Below are positions 37,927-47,041 of a stretch of 64,000 nt of DNA, piece by piece. Numbering within the stretch: position 1 is the first letter of the stretch; each line of letters begins with the position of its first letter. Source of the stretch: Mycolicibacterium sphagni (lineage in GTDB: Bacteria; Actinomycetota; Actinomycetes; Mycobacteriales; Mycobacteriaceae). The position numbers and the translations under genes were made by a program. The stretch spans positions 672,334-736,333 of the forward strand of contig NZ_VBSB01000005.1 of assembly GCF_013337765.1 (NCBI RefSeq), in the 5' to 3' direction. The notes below the pieces were generated by a model. It was not told the origin of the DNA. It made no database searches and saw only the letters and a list, made by a program, of their open reading frames with translations.

Positions 37927-39069
37927 CTAGGCCAGTGGCTGGTTCTTCCGCACACCCTTGTAGATGCCCCGGCGAACGATCCACGGCATCAGCAACCGGT
38001 CGATCGACCAGGCCGGGAACCGGTAGGCCGTGCCGTTGGGGGCGAACACCTCCAGCCCGTCGGCCTGGATTCCGACGATCGACCCCCACCGCCGCCTCGG
38101 TGGCCGGTACTTCTTGAGCGGGCGGTCGGCCAGAGTGGCTTTGATGTTGTGGGCCAGCAGGGAATCGGCCCGCGCCCGCGCCGAGGCGCGCAGCGGATCG
38201 GTGGCGGCGACGTCGCCGATCGCGAACACGTGGTGGTGGCCGCACAGTTGCAGTTCCGGGGTGACCTTCACGAAGCCCTGCTCGTCGAGCAGTTCGGGCG
38301 GCAGCCATTCGGTGTTGGGCTTGACCCGTCCGATCGCCCACAGCACCGCGTCGGCCTGCGCCGCAGGCTGCCCGGTGCTCCACTGCACCGGCGCATCGGT
38401 GATCTCGTCGCCGTCGAAGCCGTCGGGAAGCTCCGCACGATGCCCGGGGTGCAGACCGACACCAAGCCCAATCAGCTTGCCCTGCAACTTCTCCCACGCT
38501 CGCGGATGATGCTCGGTCAGTGCTCGTTCGCCCGGGAAGTAGAGGTCGACCTTTTTGCCCGGCCACGCGGTGGCAATGTTGGCGGCGGCACTCACCGCCG
38601 CGGCACCACCGCCGACGATAGCCACCGAGGCCGCCGCACCCAGCCGGTCGTGGGTGGCGGTCAAGTCGGCAGCGATCTCCTCGGGCGTCTGCAGGGAGGG
38701 CTGGCGCCAGAACCCGTTGCGCACCCCGGTCGAAATGACCAGCACGTCATAGGGTTCGGCGACCGGTGAGCCGTCCGGCGCAGTGCCCAGAACGGTCCGG
38801 TTCTCCAGATCCAGACCGGTGAGGGTGGCCTGTACGGTGCGCACCCGGTCCAGTGCCCGGTATTTGTCGAACGGCACCCAGTTGTCGCGGGCCCAGTCCT
38901 TCGGGCGGGCCAGCCGCAGCCCCAGCTCCTGGCCGCTCAGAAGGGCGGGCTTGGCCGAGATACCGACGATCTCAGCGTGGCGGCCCAGCTTGATCGCGGT
39001 GAGCAGCCCGCTGTCACCGAACCCGGCGATCACGATGCGTGGTTTGCGTGGACTCATGCTTCCACTCAT
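37927..39069 (-). CDS. FAD/NAD(P)-dependent pyridine nucleotide-disulfide-type oxidoreductase
   Basis: 380 residues from ATG 39069, overlapping the DUF1295 stop (ATGA); ATG 39057 is an alternative. Two Rossmann motifs are visible: IVIAGFGDSGLLTAI at the N-terminus and VAIVGGGAAAVSAAANI near 152. The FAD-binding GDVAATDP is near 295. There is no CxxxxC redox disulfide, so it resembles NDH-2/AIF/FSP1-like flavoproteins. The C-terminal segment WSIDRLLMPWIVRRGIYKGVRK is basic-amphipathic and may bind the membrane. Quinone reduction is a reasonable guess. Confidence 0.82.
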   Translation of the reverse strand: MSGSMSPRKPRIVIAGFGDSGLLTAIKLGRHAEIVGISAKPALLSGQELGLRLARPKDWARDNWVPFDKYRALDRVRTVQATLTGLDLENRTVLGTAPDGSPVAEPYDVLVISTGVRNGFWRQPSLQTPEEIAADLTATHDRLGAAASVAIVGGGAAAVSAAANIATAWPGKKVDLYFPGERALTEHHPRAWEKLQGKLIGLGVGLHPGHRAELPDGFDGDEITDAPVQWSTGQPAAQADAVLWAIGRVKPNTEWLPPELLDEQGFVKVTPELQLCGHHHVFAIGDVAATDPLRASARARADSLLAHNIKATLADRPLKKYRPPRRRWGSIVGIQADGLEVFAPNGTAYRFPAWSIDRLLMPWIVRRGIYKGVRKNQPLA

Positions 39070-39962
39070 ACCGTGGCCTTTCGGGGTGGGCGCGGAATGA
39101 GCATCGGCACTCGGTCGATCACTGCTTGATACTGCGGGCGCCGCGCCAGGCTGCGCTTCTCCATCATCGGGATGCTCGCTCCTAGGAACATCGCCAGCAT
39201 GGCGACCACCCCGACGAACAGCCACCAGGCCGAAGCCGGGGCGGCGGCCACCCCGAACAGCGCGAGGGCGAACCAGAAGCTGATCTCGCCAAAGTAGTTC
39301 GGATGGCGCGACCAGGACCACAGCCCGCGGTCCATCACCGCACCGGGTTGCTTGTCGCGCACGAAGCGATGCATCTGCGTGTCGGCGACCAGCTCGAGGG
39401 TCACCGCGGCGATACCGACCGCGAACGCAACCCAGCTCAGCCACACCAGCCCCGGCCCCGGTGTGGTTACCGCGACGTAGACCGGCAACATGCCGAGGAA
39501 TACCTGCACGGTGGGCACCAGGTGGATGCCGAACAGGTCGACGAGGAACTCCCACCGGCCGGCGCCCTCACGCAGGATCGGGTAGCGCCAGTCTTCGTGG
39601 TGCAGGCCGGGGAAGCTGTACACCCAGTTCCCGGTCAGTCGCACCGCCCAGTACATGACGACGATCGTGAGCAGCCAGCAGCGCAGCGAATCCCAGCCCA
39701 CCGGGCCGGCGGCCCACCAGTAGATGAGCAGCAGCGGCGGGATCACGCTCCAGTAGGCGTCATAGAAGCTGGAGTTGCGATAGGCGCGGGAGAAGATGAA
39801 CACCACCAGGGTGGCGATGACGTCGGCGGTGAAGGCATCGAGCCACAGCCGGCCGGTCGCCGACGGACCCCACAGCAGCCAGGCCGCACCGGCCCCGACC
39901 GCGAGGACGTAGGCCACGGTGACCAGATAGAACGAACCTGTCCGGTTCGGCGTTACTGTCAT
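39066..39962 (-). CDS. DUF1295 / steroid-5-alpha-reductase-like membrane protein
   Basis: 298 residues from ATG 39962 with about eight hydrophobic helices. The C-terminal block LWSWSRHPNYFGEISFWFALALFG and the ASIPMMEKRSLARRPQYQ tail are hallmarks of DUF1295 and the related steroid-5-alpha-reductase/ICMT fold, which binds NADPH or S-adenosyl donors in the membrane. It is translationally coupled to the FAD oxidoreductase, which suggests a two-gene lipid or steroid reduction unit. The start is 127 bp from the divergent acyl-CoA dehydrogenase gene. Confidence 0.87.
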   Translation of the reverse strand: MTVTPNRTGSFYLVTVAYVLAVGAGAAWLLWGPSATGRLWLDAFTADVIATLVVFIFSRAYRNSSFYDAYWSVIPPLLLIYWWAAGPVGWDSLRCWLLTIVVMYWAVRLTGNWVYSFPGLHHEDWRYPILREGAGRWEFLVDLFGIHLVPTVQVFLGMLPVYVAVTTPGPGLVWLSWVAFAVGIAAVTLELVADTQMHRFVRDKQPGAVMDRGLWSWSRHPNYFGEISFWFALALFGVAAAPASAWWLFVGVVAMLAMFLGASIPMMEKRSLARRPQYQAVIDRVPMLIPRPPRKATV

Positions 39963-40088
39963 GCACCCTCCTACCGCGGCCGAACTGTAACACGTTCTAG
40001 TTGGCGCATCCGGCGACAATTGTGCCCCGCGGACCAAAACTTGACACCTGCCAACAACTGACAACAAGCGGTTCCTTATCGTGTCGGA

Positions 40089-41285
40089 ATGAGCACCGTC
40101 GCTGACGCCGAGCGAGTCGAAGACCTGGCCCGGCGGGTCGTGGCAGACCACGATCCGAAGAAAGTCCCGATTCCGGAATTCCTTGGCGCCTGTTATGACG
40201 CCGGCCTGTCCTGGGTGCACTTTCCCGAGGGCCTCGGCGGCCTCGGCCTGTCGCGTGGCGTGCAGGCCGTCGCTGATCGCATCTTGCAGGGTGCCGGCGG
40301 CCCGGTGCCGCTGGGCCTCAACCCGATGGGCTACGGCATGGCCGCCCCCACGGTGCGTGAGCACGCCCAGTCCGACGACCTGAAGAAGGCGTTGCTGCGG
40401 CCGCTGGCCACCACCGAGGACATCTGGTGCCAACTGTTCTCCGAGCCCGGCGCTGGCTCCGATCTGGCCGGTCTGGCCACCACGGCGGTGCCCGACGGAG
40501 ACGAGTGGGTGATCAACGGCCAGAAGGTGTGGACCAGCCTGGCGCACCGGGCCCGCTGGGGTCTGCTGCTGGCGCGCACCGACCCCGATATCGCCAAGCA
40601 CAAGGGCCTGACCTACTTCGTGCTCGATATGCACGCGCCCGGGGTGGAGACGCGGCCGTTACGGCAGATGACCGGGCAGGCCGAGTTCAACGAGGTCTAC
40701 ATCACCGACGCCCGCATCCCCGACACACACCGCCTCGGCGCTGTCGGCAACGGCTGGGGGGTCGCGATGACCACCCTGATGAACGAGCGCAGCGCCCTGG
40801 GCGGCAGCGGCAGCCGACGCGGCAGCGGCACCATCAAGGACGCCACGGCGCTCTGGGCCTCCCGGCCGGACCTCCACACCCCGGTGTTGCGGGATCGGTT
40901 GGCACAGTTGTGGTTGCGCTCGGAAGCCCAGCGGCTCACTTCGGAGCGTTCTCGCGCTTCGGCGACCGTCGGCGGACCGGGCCCGGAGGCCTCGGTCGGC
41001 AAGCTGGTGGGCGCCTTGCTCAATCAGCACATCTACGAATGGTGCATGGATCTGCTTGGGCCAGAAGGCATTCTGTACGACAGCTACGCGCTGACCGACG
41101 GATCCGACGATGCCGGCATCTGGCGCGGGACGATCCAGCAGCGGTACCTGCGCAGCCGCGCCAACACCATCGAGGGCGGCACCACCGAGGTGATGCGCAA
41201 CATCCTCGGCGAGCGGGTGCTGGGCCTGCCCGGTGATCTGCGCGCCGATGCCGGCATGCCGTGGAAGGAGATCCCCCGTGGATGA
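40089..41285 (+). CDS. Acyl-CoA dehydrogenase (FadE-type), first of a pair
   Basis: 398 residues. The FAD/substrate block reads CQLFSEPGAGSDLAGL and GDEWVINGQKVWTSLAHRA, with C-terminal RSRANTIEGGTTEVMRNILGERVLGLP. It overlaps the next acyl-CoA dehydrogenase gene by 8 bases. Such paired FadE proteins in actinobacteria form heterotetramers used in sterol or side-chain beta-oxidation, where each subunit gives part of the FAD site. Whether this pair is heteromeric is inference. Confidence 0.88.
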   Translation: MSTVADAERVEDLARRVVADHDPKKVPIPEFLGACYDAGLSWVHFPEGLGGLGLSRGVQAVADRILQGAGGPVPLGLNPMGYGMAAPTVREHAQSDDLKKALLRPLATTEDIWCQLFSEPGAGSDLAGLATTAVPDGDEWVINGQKVWTSLAHRARWGLLLARTDPDIAKHKGLTYFVLDMHAPGVETRPLRQMTGQAEFNEVYITDARIPDTHRLGAVGNGWGVAMTTLMNERSALGGSGSRRGSGTIKDATALWASRPDLHTPVLRDRLAQLWLRSEAQRLTSERSRASATVGGPGPEASVGKLVGALLNQHIYEWCMDLLGPEGILYDSYALTDGSDDAGIWRGTIQQRYLRSRANTIEGGTTEVMRNILGERVLGLPGDLRADAGMPWKEIPRG

Positions 41286-42459
41286 GAAGCTTGCGGATCA
41301 GACCATGAGAAGCGCTGAGTTTTCGTTCACCGAGGAACAGAACGACCTGCGCTCCGCCGTGCGTAAGTTCTGCGCCGATAACTTCGATGAGGCGACCGTC
41401 CGCCGGCTGATGGAAGCCGACGTACCGTTCGACGCCAAGGTGTGGAACCGTCTCGGCGCCGAGCTCGGCGTGCTCGGACTGTCCGTGCCCGAGACCGACG
41501 GCGGTGTCGGCGGCTCTCTGGTCGACCAGGCCGTCGCGGTGGAACAGTTCGGCGCCACGCTGGCCTGCGGCCCGCTGTTCGGCACCGTCTATCTGGCTGT
41601 TCCCGCGCTGGTGGCGAGTCCGGCCGCTCCGGCCCGCGACGAACTGCTGAACCAGCTGGTGGAGGGCACCCGCACCGCGGCGTTCGCCGTCACCGACAAG
41701 GCCGGGGTGTTCGATCCGGCCGCGGTCACGGTGACCGCCAACGGTGGCACCGTCTCTGGTACCGTCCCCCACGTCGTCGACAGTGCGGCGGCCGACGAAA
41801 TCCTGGTCGCGGCAACCGGTTCCGATGGTGTTGGGCTGTACGTAGTGGACGCCAAGGATACCCAGCGCACCCCGCTGATGACCCTGGACCTGACCCGTCC
41901 GCAGGCCACCATCGCGTTCGCCGACTCCCCCGCCCGGCTGCTGGCCGGCCCCGAGGAAGCCGAACGGGTGATCACCCACGCACTGCAGGTGGGCTCGGCG
42001 CTGCTGGCCGTCGAACAGGTCGGTGCCGCACAGCATCTGCTGGATCTATCCGTCGAGTACGCCAAGTCCCGGCTGCAGTTCGGCAGGCAGATCGGCTCGT
42101 TCCAGGCGATCAAGCACAAGCTGGCCGACATGCTGGTGGATCTCGAGCACGCCCGCTCGACCGCTTTTCACGCGGTGTGGGCGCTGACCGATGGTTCCGA
42201 CGACCCGGCGCTTGCCGTCAGCATCGCCCAGGCCACCGCATCGGCGGCGCTGAGTCACATCGCGGCCGACACCATTCAGGTGCACGGCGGTATCGGCTTC
42301 ACCTGGGAACATCAGGCGCACTTGTATTTCAAGCGCGCTGCCACCGATGCCGCGCTGCTGGGCACTGCCGAGCAGCATCGGTCGCGGGTCGCTGATTTCG
42401 TCCTGGACGACGCGAGTGCCGAGGGCGGCACGCGGGTGGCCGACGGCCTGCCGGTCTAG
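41278..42459 (+). CDS. Acyl-CoA dehydrogenase (FadE-type), second of a pair
   Basis: 393 residues from GTG 41278, chosen because AAGGAG precedes it by 7 bases; ATG 41305 is an alternative. The N-terminal SFTEEQNDLRSAVRKF and the C-terminal RLQFGRQIGSFQAIKHKLADM and VHGGIGFTWEHQAHLYFKRA blocks are typical. The catalytic base position is not clear by eye. It is coupled to the first dehydrogenase gene and ends 17 bp before a strong terminator. Confidence 0.87.
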   Translation: MDEKLADQTMRSAEFSFTEEQNDLRSAVRKFCADNFDEATVRRLMEADVPFDAKVWNRLGAELGVLGLSVPETDGGVGGSLVDQAVAVEQFGATLACGPLFGTVYLAVPALVASPAAPARDELLNQLVEGTRTAAFAVTDKAGVFDPAAVTVTANGGTVSGTVPHVVDSAAADEILVAATGSDGVGLYVVDAKDTQRTPLMTLDLTRPQATIAFADSPARLLAGPEEAERVITHALQVGSALLAVEQVGAAQHLLDLSVEYAKSRLQFGRQIGSFQAIKHKLADMLVDLEHARSTAFHAVWALTDGSDDPALAVSIAQATASAALSHIAADTIQVHGGIGFTWEHQAHLYFKRAATDAALLGTAEQHRSRVADFVLDDASAEGGTRVADGLPV

Positions 42460-42476
42460 CACTGGACATAACGAAA

Positions 42477-42519
42477 CGTTCGGGTGCGAGAAGTGCTGAG
42501 TACTTCTCGCACCCGAACG
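42477..42519. terminator. Strong bidirectional terminator with 18-bp stem
   Basis: An 18-bp perfect stem, left arm starting CGTTCGGGTGCGAG at 42477 and right arm ending CGCACCCGAACG at 42519, closes a 7-base loop (GCTGAGT). It lies between the acyl-CoA dehydrogenase stop and the convergent HHHHQW peptide gene, 23 bp from the latter. No long U-tract follows, as is common for mycobacterial terminators. Confidence 0.85.
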
Positions 42520-42541
42520 GTTCCGTGGTACGCCTGGCTCG

Positions 42542-42784
42542 TCAGCCGCGATGGCGATTCCACTGATGGTGATGATGGATCGAAGATCCGGGGACCGGCT
42601 GATTGCTCTGGTGGGGGAACGCCGGGTGCGGCGCGGGGTGGCTCATGTTGGGGCCGGTGGCGTCCGCATAGCTGTCGGGTGCGGCTCCCAGGGCGACCAG
42701 CGCGGAGCCGGTGGCCAGGATCGCGCCTGCGGCGATGCGCTTGAACCAGAACATGGTCGAGGTGTTGGTTGTCGTGACGGTCAT
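42542..42784 (-). CDS. Exported His-rich peptide with HHHHQW end (copy A)
   Basis: 80 residues from ATG 42784. A signal peptide (WFKRIAAGAILATGSALVALGA) ends at SYADA, then a mature tail of about 43 residues with GPNMSHP, several His, VPGSSIHHHHQW and NRHRG. Copy B at 49,362-49,601 shares the signal peptide pattern (KR-AAG--LA-GSAL-A-G), GPN, VPGS and HHHHQW. No Cys is present, so this is not a disulfide-bonded toxin. The His tract implies metal or haem binding. It follows the DUF1214 gene on the same strand, with its own upstream element. Confidence 0.7.
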   Translation of the reverse strand: MTVTTTNTSTMFWFKRIAAGAILATGSALVALGAAPDSYADATGPNMSHPAPHPAFPHQSNQPVPGSSIHHHHQWNRHRG

Positions 42785-42855
42785 GATGTCGTGCTCGTTC
42801 TCTTCGTGCTTCCCCCGGTTTGCCGGGTGAGACAACAATCGCGCACGAAAGCCCC

Positions 42856-42917
42856 GATGTCTGTCGGCCGATCAGGCCACAGCCGGGTTGAATCCGATGT
42901 CCGCCGATCGGGGGACA
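42856..42917 (-). promoter_or_regulatory. 62-bp element shared by both HHHHQW peptide genes (copy A)
   Basis: Starts 72 bp upstream of the copy A ATG. On the strand of the gene it opens with TGTCC-CCCGATCGGC-GGACA (42898-42917), a near-perfect palindrome, and ends GACAGACATC. It aligns without gaps to 49,681-49,742 with 45 of 62 bases identical, counted by eye. An operator or a 5' leader are both possible. Confidence 0.6.
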
Positions 42918-42922
42918 GACCG

Positions 42923-44080
42923 CTATGGTGTGTTGCGTTCGGCGAAATGCCTCTGGCGTTTCGCCAGGGTCGCGGCCCGCTCCGCGGGCGTCAGGCGCTG
43001 CGCCGGGTCGAAGTAGGAATCGATGTCGTCGGTGCCGATGACGGTGATGACGGGGGTGCCCGGCTGGGTCGGCGCGGTGGCTCGCCAGGTGACCACCCCG
43101 CCGCGGTAGCCCCGGGCATCGAGCCAGTTGGCGACGCCGAAGTCCTTGGTGGACAGCAGAATACGCACGTGTCCGTCGGCGATCTGGGACTGACCGAGGT
43201 TCAGGCTGGTCTGCCTGGTCTCGATGTCGATCATCGCGCTCCACCGATCAGTCAGACAGATCCCGACGTACGGACTTCCGTCGGGAATCCGGTAGTCGAT
43301 CACCAGCGCCTGATCGTCGCCGAGTTCCCAGGCGATCGGCACGAACCAGGCGCCTGCCATTGCTGATGGCGGCTGCATCGGCGGGATCGCAACGTTCTTG
43401 GGCAGTGCCCCGAACACCCGTGCGGGAATGTCCTTGACCCACATGGTGAACAGTTCCCGCGACGCGGCCAAGTGCGCGTCGAACGCCTCGACCGTGATGC
43501 TCAGCGACTGCGGCTCCGCGGGCTGCGCCTCCCCGAGGCATTCGATGCGGATGGCGCCCTTGGCTTCGCGGTCCCAGTCGCCGTAGGTCTGGTAGGCACA
43601 GAACGAGTCGGCCCCGCGCGGCAGTTCAAACCAGTTGGTGCCGCGCTGTTCTCGGCCGAAGAAGATCTCGAACGTCCCGTCGTCGGCGATGTCGAGATCG
43701 TCGGCGAGCACCTTGACGGCGGTGCCCTGATCGTCCTTGCCGGTGTAGACACCGAAGGTGGTCTGGGACACCGAACCTACCGTGCCGTACACCCGGTAGT
43801 CATGGACATCGTCGATACGCGCGGACAGGTAGAGGGTGTCCGGGTTGGAGTGGCCCCAATTCCACGGCGAGTACTGGGTATTGATCAACGTGGGCCGCGC
43901 GGGGTCACTGCGCAGGAGCAACCCCATGTACTGGATGTGGCCGACCAGCCGGGCCAGCAACGTGGCGGCCGATCCCCTGTCGAGATCGCCGTCGGTGAGC
44001 GCGAGTTCGAGCAGTTCGGAATTGAGGTCGTTGAATCTCTGCCACGCTGCGCGCACGAGGTCGGCATCGTTGGTGGTCAC
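42923..44080 (-). CDS. DUF1214-domain protein
   Basis: 385 residues from a GTG that overlaps the sulfotransferase stop (GTGA). The DUF1214 pattern appears as QYSPWNWGHSNPDTLYLSARIDD in the N-terminal half and as YVGICLTDRWSAMIDIETRQTSLN then ILLSTKDFGVANWLDARGY at the C-terminus. There is no signal peptide. DUF1214 proteins occur with DUF1254 in envelope or lipid gene sets, but their role is undefined. The link to a sulfotransferase suggests a part in making or handling a sulfated lipid or sterol. Confidence 0.82.
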   Translation of the reverse strand: MTTNDADLVRAAWQRFNDLNSELLELALTDGDLDRGSAATLLARLVGHIQYMGLLLRSDPARPTLINTQYSPWNWGHSNPDTLYLSARIDDVHDYRVYGTVGSVSQTTFGVYTGKDDQGTAVKVLADDLDIADDGTFEIFFGREQRGTNWFELPRGADSFCAYQTYGDWDREAKGAIRIECLGEAQPAEPQSLSITVEAFDAHLAASRELFTMWVKDIPARVFGALPKNVAIPPMQPPSAMAGAWFVPIAWELGDDQALVIDYRIPDGSPYVGICLTDRWSAMIDIETRQTSLNLGQSQIADGHVRILLSTKDFGVANWLDARGYRGGVVTWRATAPTQPGTPVITVIGTDDIDSYFDPAQRLTPAERAATLAKRQRHFAERNTP

Positions 44081-45354
44081 TGTCGGCTGTCCTCGATTCC
44101 GTAGAAGTCGCGGTAGAACTGCAGTTGCGGCCAGAGTTCGTCGATGTCGAGTCCGTAGTCCGCGGCGTGATAGATGTGCGGCTTGCGTCTGGCCATGCCG
44201 CGTTCGTCGACGAAGCGGCTCATCTTGGCGCGGTTGTGGTCGGTGAGCTCGATCCCGAAGCGGGTGTAGATCTCCGTCACGCACGACAGCGGATCGCGCA
44301 CCATCGCGTGCATCGGGAAGTCGACGAACCGGTCGGTGAGATCGGCGTACTGGCGGCGCAATTCGACATTGCGTTCCAGCATCCTGGTGGTGCGCCAGCG
44401 CATGAATCGGCCGTGGTCGTGCCAGTCCGGGTTGTCTTCGGCCATGTGGAAGACGGTGCCGGCCAGGCTGCAGCCGGAGGCGACGATCTCGGTTGGTTCG
44501 CGGTAGGTGGTGACGAAGTGTGCGTCGGGGAACACCGCCAGGATGTTGTGGACGTTCTCCATGTGCGGGGGTGTCTTGAGCAGCCAGCTGGTCGTCGGTC
44601 GCAGGCCACCGCTCTGCATGAACTGCAGCAAGAGTTTTTGTTCCTCGTACACCCAGCGCAGGTCTTGCTCGGTCAGCCAACGCGCGTAGCCCTGGCAGTT
44701 GAACATCACATGGAAGGTGTCACTGTGGAAGGCGTATGCGTGCAGCAACGCACACTCCTGAGCCTCCCATGCACCCACCGGGTGGGCGGCGTCGAGGTTC
44801 GGCGCCATGGCCATCCCCCGGCGAATCTGCCTCTCACTGCGCTTGATTCGCGGGTCGTGGTCCATGGTCGCCGGATCAAGCGGTGGGTGTAGTTCGTCGC
44901 ATTCCCACGTCAGCGGGTAGCGAAAGCCGTCGTCCTGGCTGAGCAGATGGTGGGTGACGGTGGTGCCGGTCCGGGGCGCACCGATGATGAAGATCGGGCG
45001 CTCGATCTTCTCCTCGCGGATCTCGGGATGCTGGCGGACGTGCTCGGCCAACAGCAGTCGCTGGCGCAGCAGGTTGGACAGGTGGGCGCCGGCCAGCACC
45101 CGGCCGAACCCGTTGAGACGGTCCTCGTCTTCCAGCGAGGCGATCAGGCGATCGAGACCCGCCTCGAAACGGGGATCGCCGAACTCGGTCAGGCCGCCCG
45201 CGCGTGAGCTCGCACGCTCCATCAGCGTCGATTTCCGCAGTGTCAACGGGTGTCTGCCGATCCGCCGCGCGCCGCGATAGGCCAGATTCATGGCCCGGAT
45301 CGGCAGCGGCCTCGGCGGTGTCTCGATGGCGATCTCGGCCACCTCCCGGCGCAA
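44077..45354 (-). CDS. Sulfotransferase family protein
   Basis: Up to 425 residues from TTG 45354; GTG 45342 is a shorter option and the start is uncertain. The 5'-phosphosulfate loop is IFIIGAPRTGTTVTHHLLSQD (about 120). The 3'-phosphate motif appears as YREPTEIVASGCS (about 285). Mycobacterial members sulfate trehalose, menaquinone or sterols with PAPS. It is divergent from a TetR gene across 47 bp and in one operon with DUF1214. Confidence 0.85.
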   Translation of the reverse strand: MRREVAEIAIETPPRPLPIRAMNLAYRGARRIGRHPLTLRKSTLMERASSRAGGLTEFGDPRFEAGLDRLIASLEDEDRLNGFGRVLAGAHLSNLLRQRLLLAEHVRQHPEIREEKIERPIFIIGAPRTGTTVTHHLLSQDDGFRYPLTWECDELHPPLDPATMDHDPRIKRSERQIRRGMAMAPNLDAAHPVGAWEAQECALLHAYAFHSDTFHVMFNCQGYARWLTEQDLRWVYEEQKLLLQFMQSGGLRPTTSWLLKTPPHMENVHNILAVFPDAHFVTTYREPTEIVASGCSLAGTVFHMAEDNPDWHDHGRFMRWRTTRMLERNVELRRQYADLTDRFVDFPMHAMVRDPLSCVTEIYTRFGIELTDHNRAKMSRFVDERGMARRKPHIYHAADYGLDIDELWPQLQFYRDFYGIEDSRQ

Positions 45355-45384
45355 GAGGGCTGGTAGCCCCGAACGTCGGATTAC

Positions 45385-45403
45385 ATTACGATCTTAACGT
45401 AAT
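45385..45403. promoter_or_regulatory. TetR operator overlapping the start codon
   Basis: ATTACG-ATCTTAA-CGTAAT is a perfect inverted repeat whose right arm runs into the TetR ATG at 45402. Binding would block initiation of the TetR-LLM operon and sit near the divergent sulfotransferase promoter. This is the pattern of an autoregulated TetR. Confidence 0.6.
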
Positions 45404-46001
45404 GGAGTCAACGGAGAAGGAGCTTGCATCTCGGCGCCCGCTGGGCCGGCCCCGAGACAGCCGCATCGACGACGCGGTCTTGCGTGCCACCGTCGAGTTA
45501 CTGGACGAAATCGGCTATGCGCGCCTGACCATTCCGCTCGTCGCGGCCCGTGCCGGCGCCACCCCGCCCGCGGTGTACCGGCGGTTCCCCACGAAACTGG
45601 AGCTCGTCTACGAAGCGGTGTTCCCGACCCCGCCCGGTACCGAACTGCCCTTGACCGGTGACGTCGAGTCCGCGATCCGTGGGCTCCTGCTGGCCAGCAT
45701 CGAACTGTTCAGCAGTCCCGCCGTCCACACGGCGATGTCCGGGCTGATGGCCGAGCTGCCGGCCGAGCCGGGCCTGTCGGCACGCCTGCTCACACGGCTG
45801 CAAGGCAGCACGTACATCCGGCTGCAACAGTTTCTCGACGAGGCCGCCGCCGCGGGCCGCGCGGCCGCCGGCATCGATGCCCGCATCCTCCTCGACACGA
45901 TCGGCGGCACGGTCATGATGGCGTTGGCCAACGAGCGGCAACTCGACCAGCGGTGGGTCGAGCAGACCACCTCACTGATTGTCGACGGGCTGGCGCGATG
46001 A
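45402..46001 (+). CDS. TetR-family regulator of the sulfotransferase/LLM cluster
   Basis: 199 residues from ATG 45402. The HTH is RLTIPLVAARAGATPPAVYRRFPTKLELVYEAVF, with the usual YRRF ending. The ligand domain is hydrophobic and helical and ends QRWVEQTTSLIVDGL. The stop overlaps the LLM start (ATGA). It probably represses itself and the divergent sulfotransferase operon through the dyad at 45385-45403. The ligand is likely a lipid or sterol intermediate, by context only. Confidence 0.87.
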   Translation: MESTEKELASRRPLGRPRDSRIDDAVLRATVELLDEIGYARLTIPLVAARAGATPPAVYRRFPTKLELVYEAVFPTPPGTELPLTGDVESAIRGLLLASIELFSSPAVHTAMSGLMAELPAEPGLSARLLTRLQGSTYIRLQQFLDEAAAAGRAAAGIDARILLDTIGGTVMMALANERQLDQRWVEQTTSLIVDGLAR

Positions 46002-47041
46002 GCACGATGGAGTTGGTCACCTCGGCACCGGCCAAGATGGGTCCCGGGGAAATCGGTGCGTGGGCGGCCCGGGCCGAGCGCCTCGGGTTCGACGTCATCC
46101 ACATCTCCGAAACCACCCATGACCCGTTCACCGTTGCCGCCCTTGCCCTGCAGCACACCCGGCGGGTGACGGTGCGTACCAGCATGGTGCTCGCCTTTCC
46201 GCGCAGTCCGATGATCACCGCGTACGCGGCGTGGGATCTGGCGAAGTACTCCGGTGGCCGGTTCCAGCTCGGCATCGCTTCGCAGGTGCGCGGCAACATC
46301 GTCGGCCGGTTCTCGGCCCAGTGGTCCGAACCGGTGGCCCGCCTTGCCGACTACATCCGGGCGCTGCGCGCGATCTTTGCGTCGTTCCAGACCGGTGCGA
46401 AACTCGATTACGTTGGGCCGCACTACCGATTCGAGCGATTGCAGCCCTACTTCAACCCCGGTCCGCTCGATCATCCGGCCCCGCAGATCTGGACCGGGGC
46501 GGTGAATGCGCGGATGTGCGCCATGGCCGGTGAGCTCGCGGACGGCTTTGTCTGCCACCCGACCAACTCGCACCCCGTCGTCCTGAAATCCCGCACCCTG
46601 CCCGCACTCGCCGAGGGCGCAGCGCGCGCTGGGCGCACACAGCCGGCCGTCGTCGCCAACCCACATGTCATGACGGCAGCCACATCTGAGGCCGTCGACG
46701 CGTTGCGCGAGCAGCGACGCTCAGAGCTGGCCTTCCTCTACAGCACACCGGCCTACCGCAGGCAGCTGGAGGACTTCGGTTTGGCCGACCTCGGCGCGGC
46801 GCTGAGCGCGATGGCGCAGCGGTCCGAATGGGACGATCTGCCAACGGTTCTCACCGACGAGGTGATGAGCCGGCTGGTACCGCAGGGCACCTATGACGCG
46901 ATCCCTGCCATATTGACGCAGTGGTATTCGGGACTGTGCAGCGGGATCAACCTGCCGGTGCCAACCGATGACGACGACGGATTCGGCGCACTCCTCGACG
47001 CCTGCCGTCAGATCCCTGCCGCCGCGCGCAACTCCGTGTAA
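45998..47041 (+). CDS. LLM-class F420-dependent oxidoreductase (TIGR03617-like)
   Basis: 347 residues from an ATG overlapping the TetR stop. Luciferase-like features are ELVTSAPAKMGPGEIGAWAARAERLGFDVIHISETTHDPF, RVTVRTSMVLAFPRSP and SGGRFQLGIASQVRGNIVGRF. F420 is the probable cofactor. A regulator-encoded-with-reductase layout suggests an inducible pathway for a hydrophobic substrate. Its 3' end overlaps the convergent wax-ester synthase gene by 34 bp. Confidence 0.87.
   Translation: MSTMELVTSAPAKMGPGEIGAWAARAERLGFDVIHISETTHDPFTVAALALQHTRRVTVRTSMVLAFPRSPMITAYAAWDLAKYSGGRFQLGIASQVRGNIVGRFSAQWSEPVARLADYIRALRAIFASFQTGAKLDYVGPHYRFERLQPYFNPGPLDHPAPQIWTGAVNARMCAMAGELADGFVCHPTNSHPVVLKSRTLPALAEGAARAGRTQPAVVANPHVMTAATSEAVDALREQRRSELAFLYSTPAYRRQLEDFGLADLGAALSAMAQRSEWDDLPTVLTDEVMSRLVPQGTYDAIPAILTQWYSGLCSGINLPVPTDDDDGFGALLDACRQIPAAARNSV

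Noticed and set aside
44681..44892. Extension of the DUF1214 protein upstream of 44,080
   Set aside because: The upstream residues are an out-of-frame reading of the sulfotransferase; GTG 44080 has the coupled GTGA overlap.
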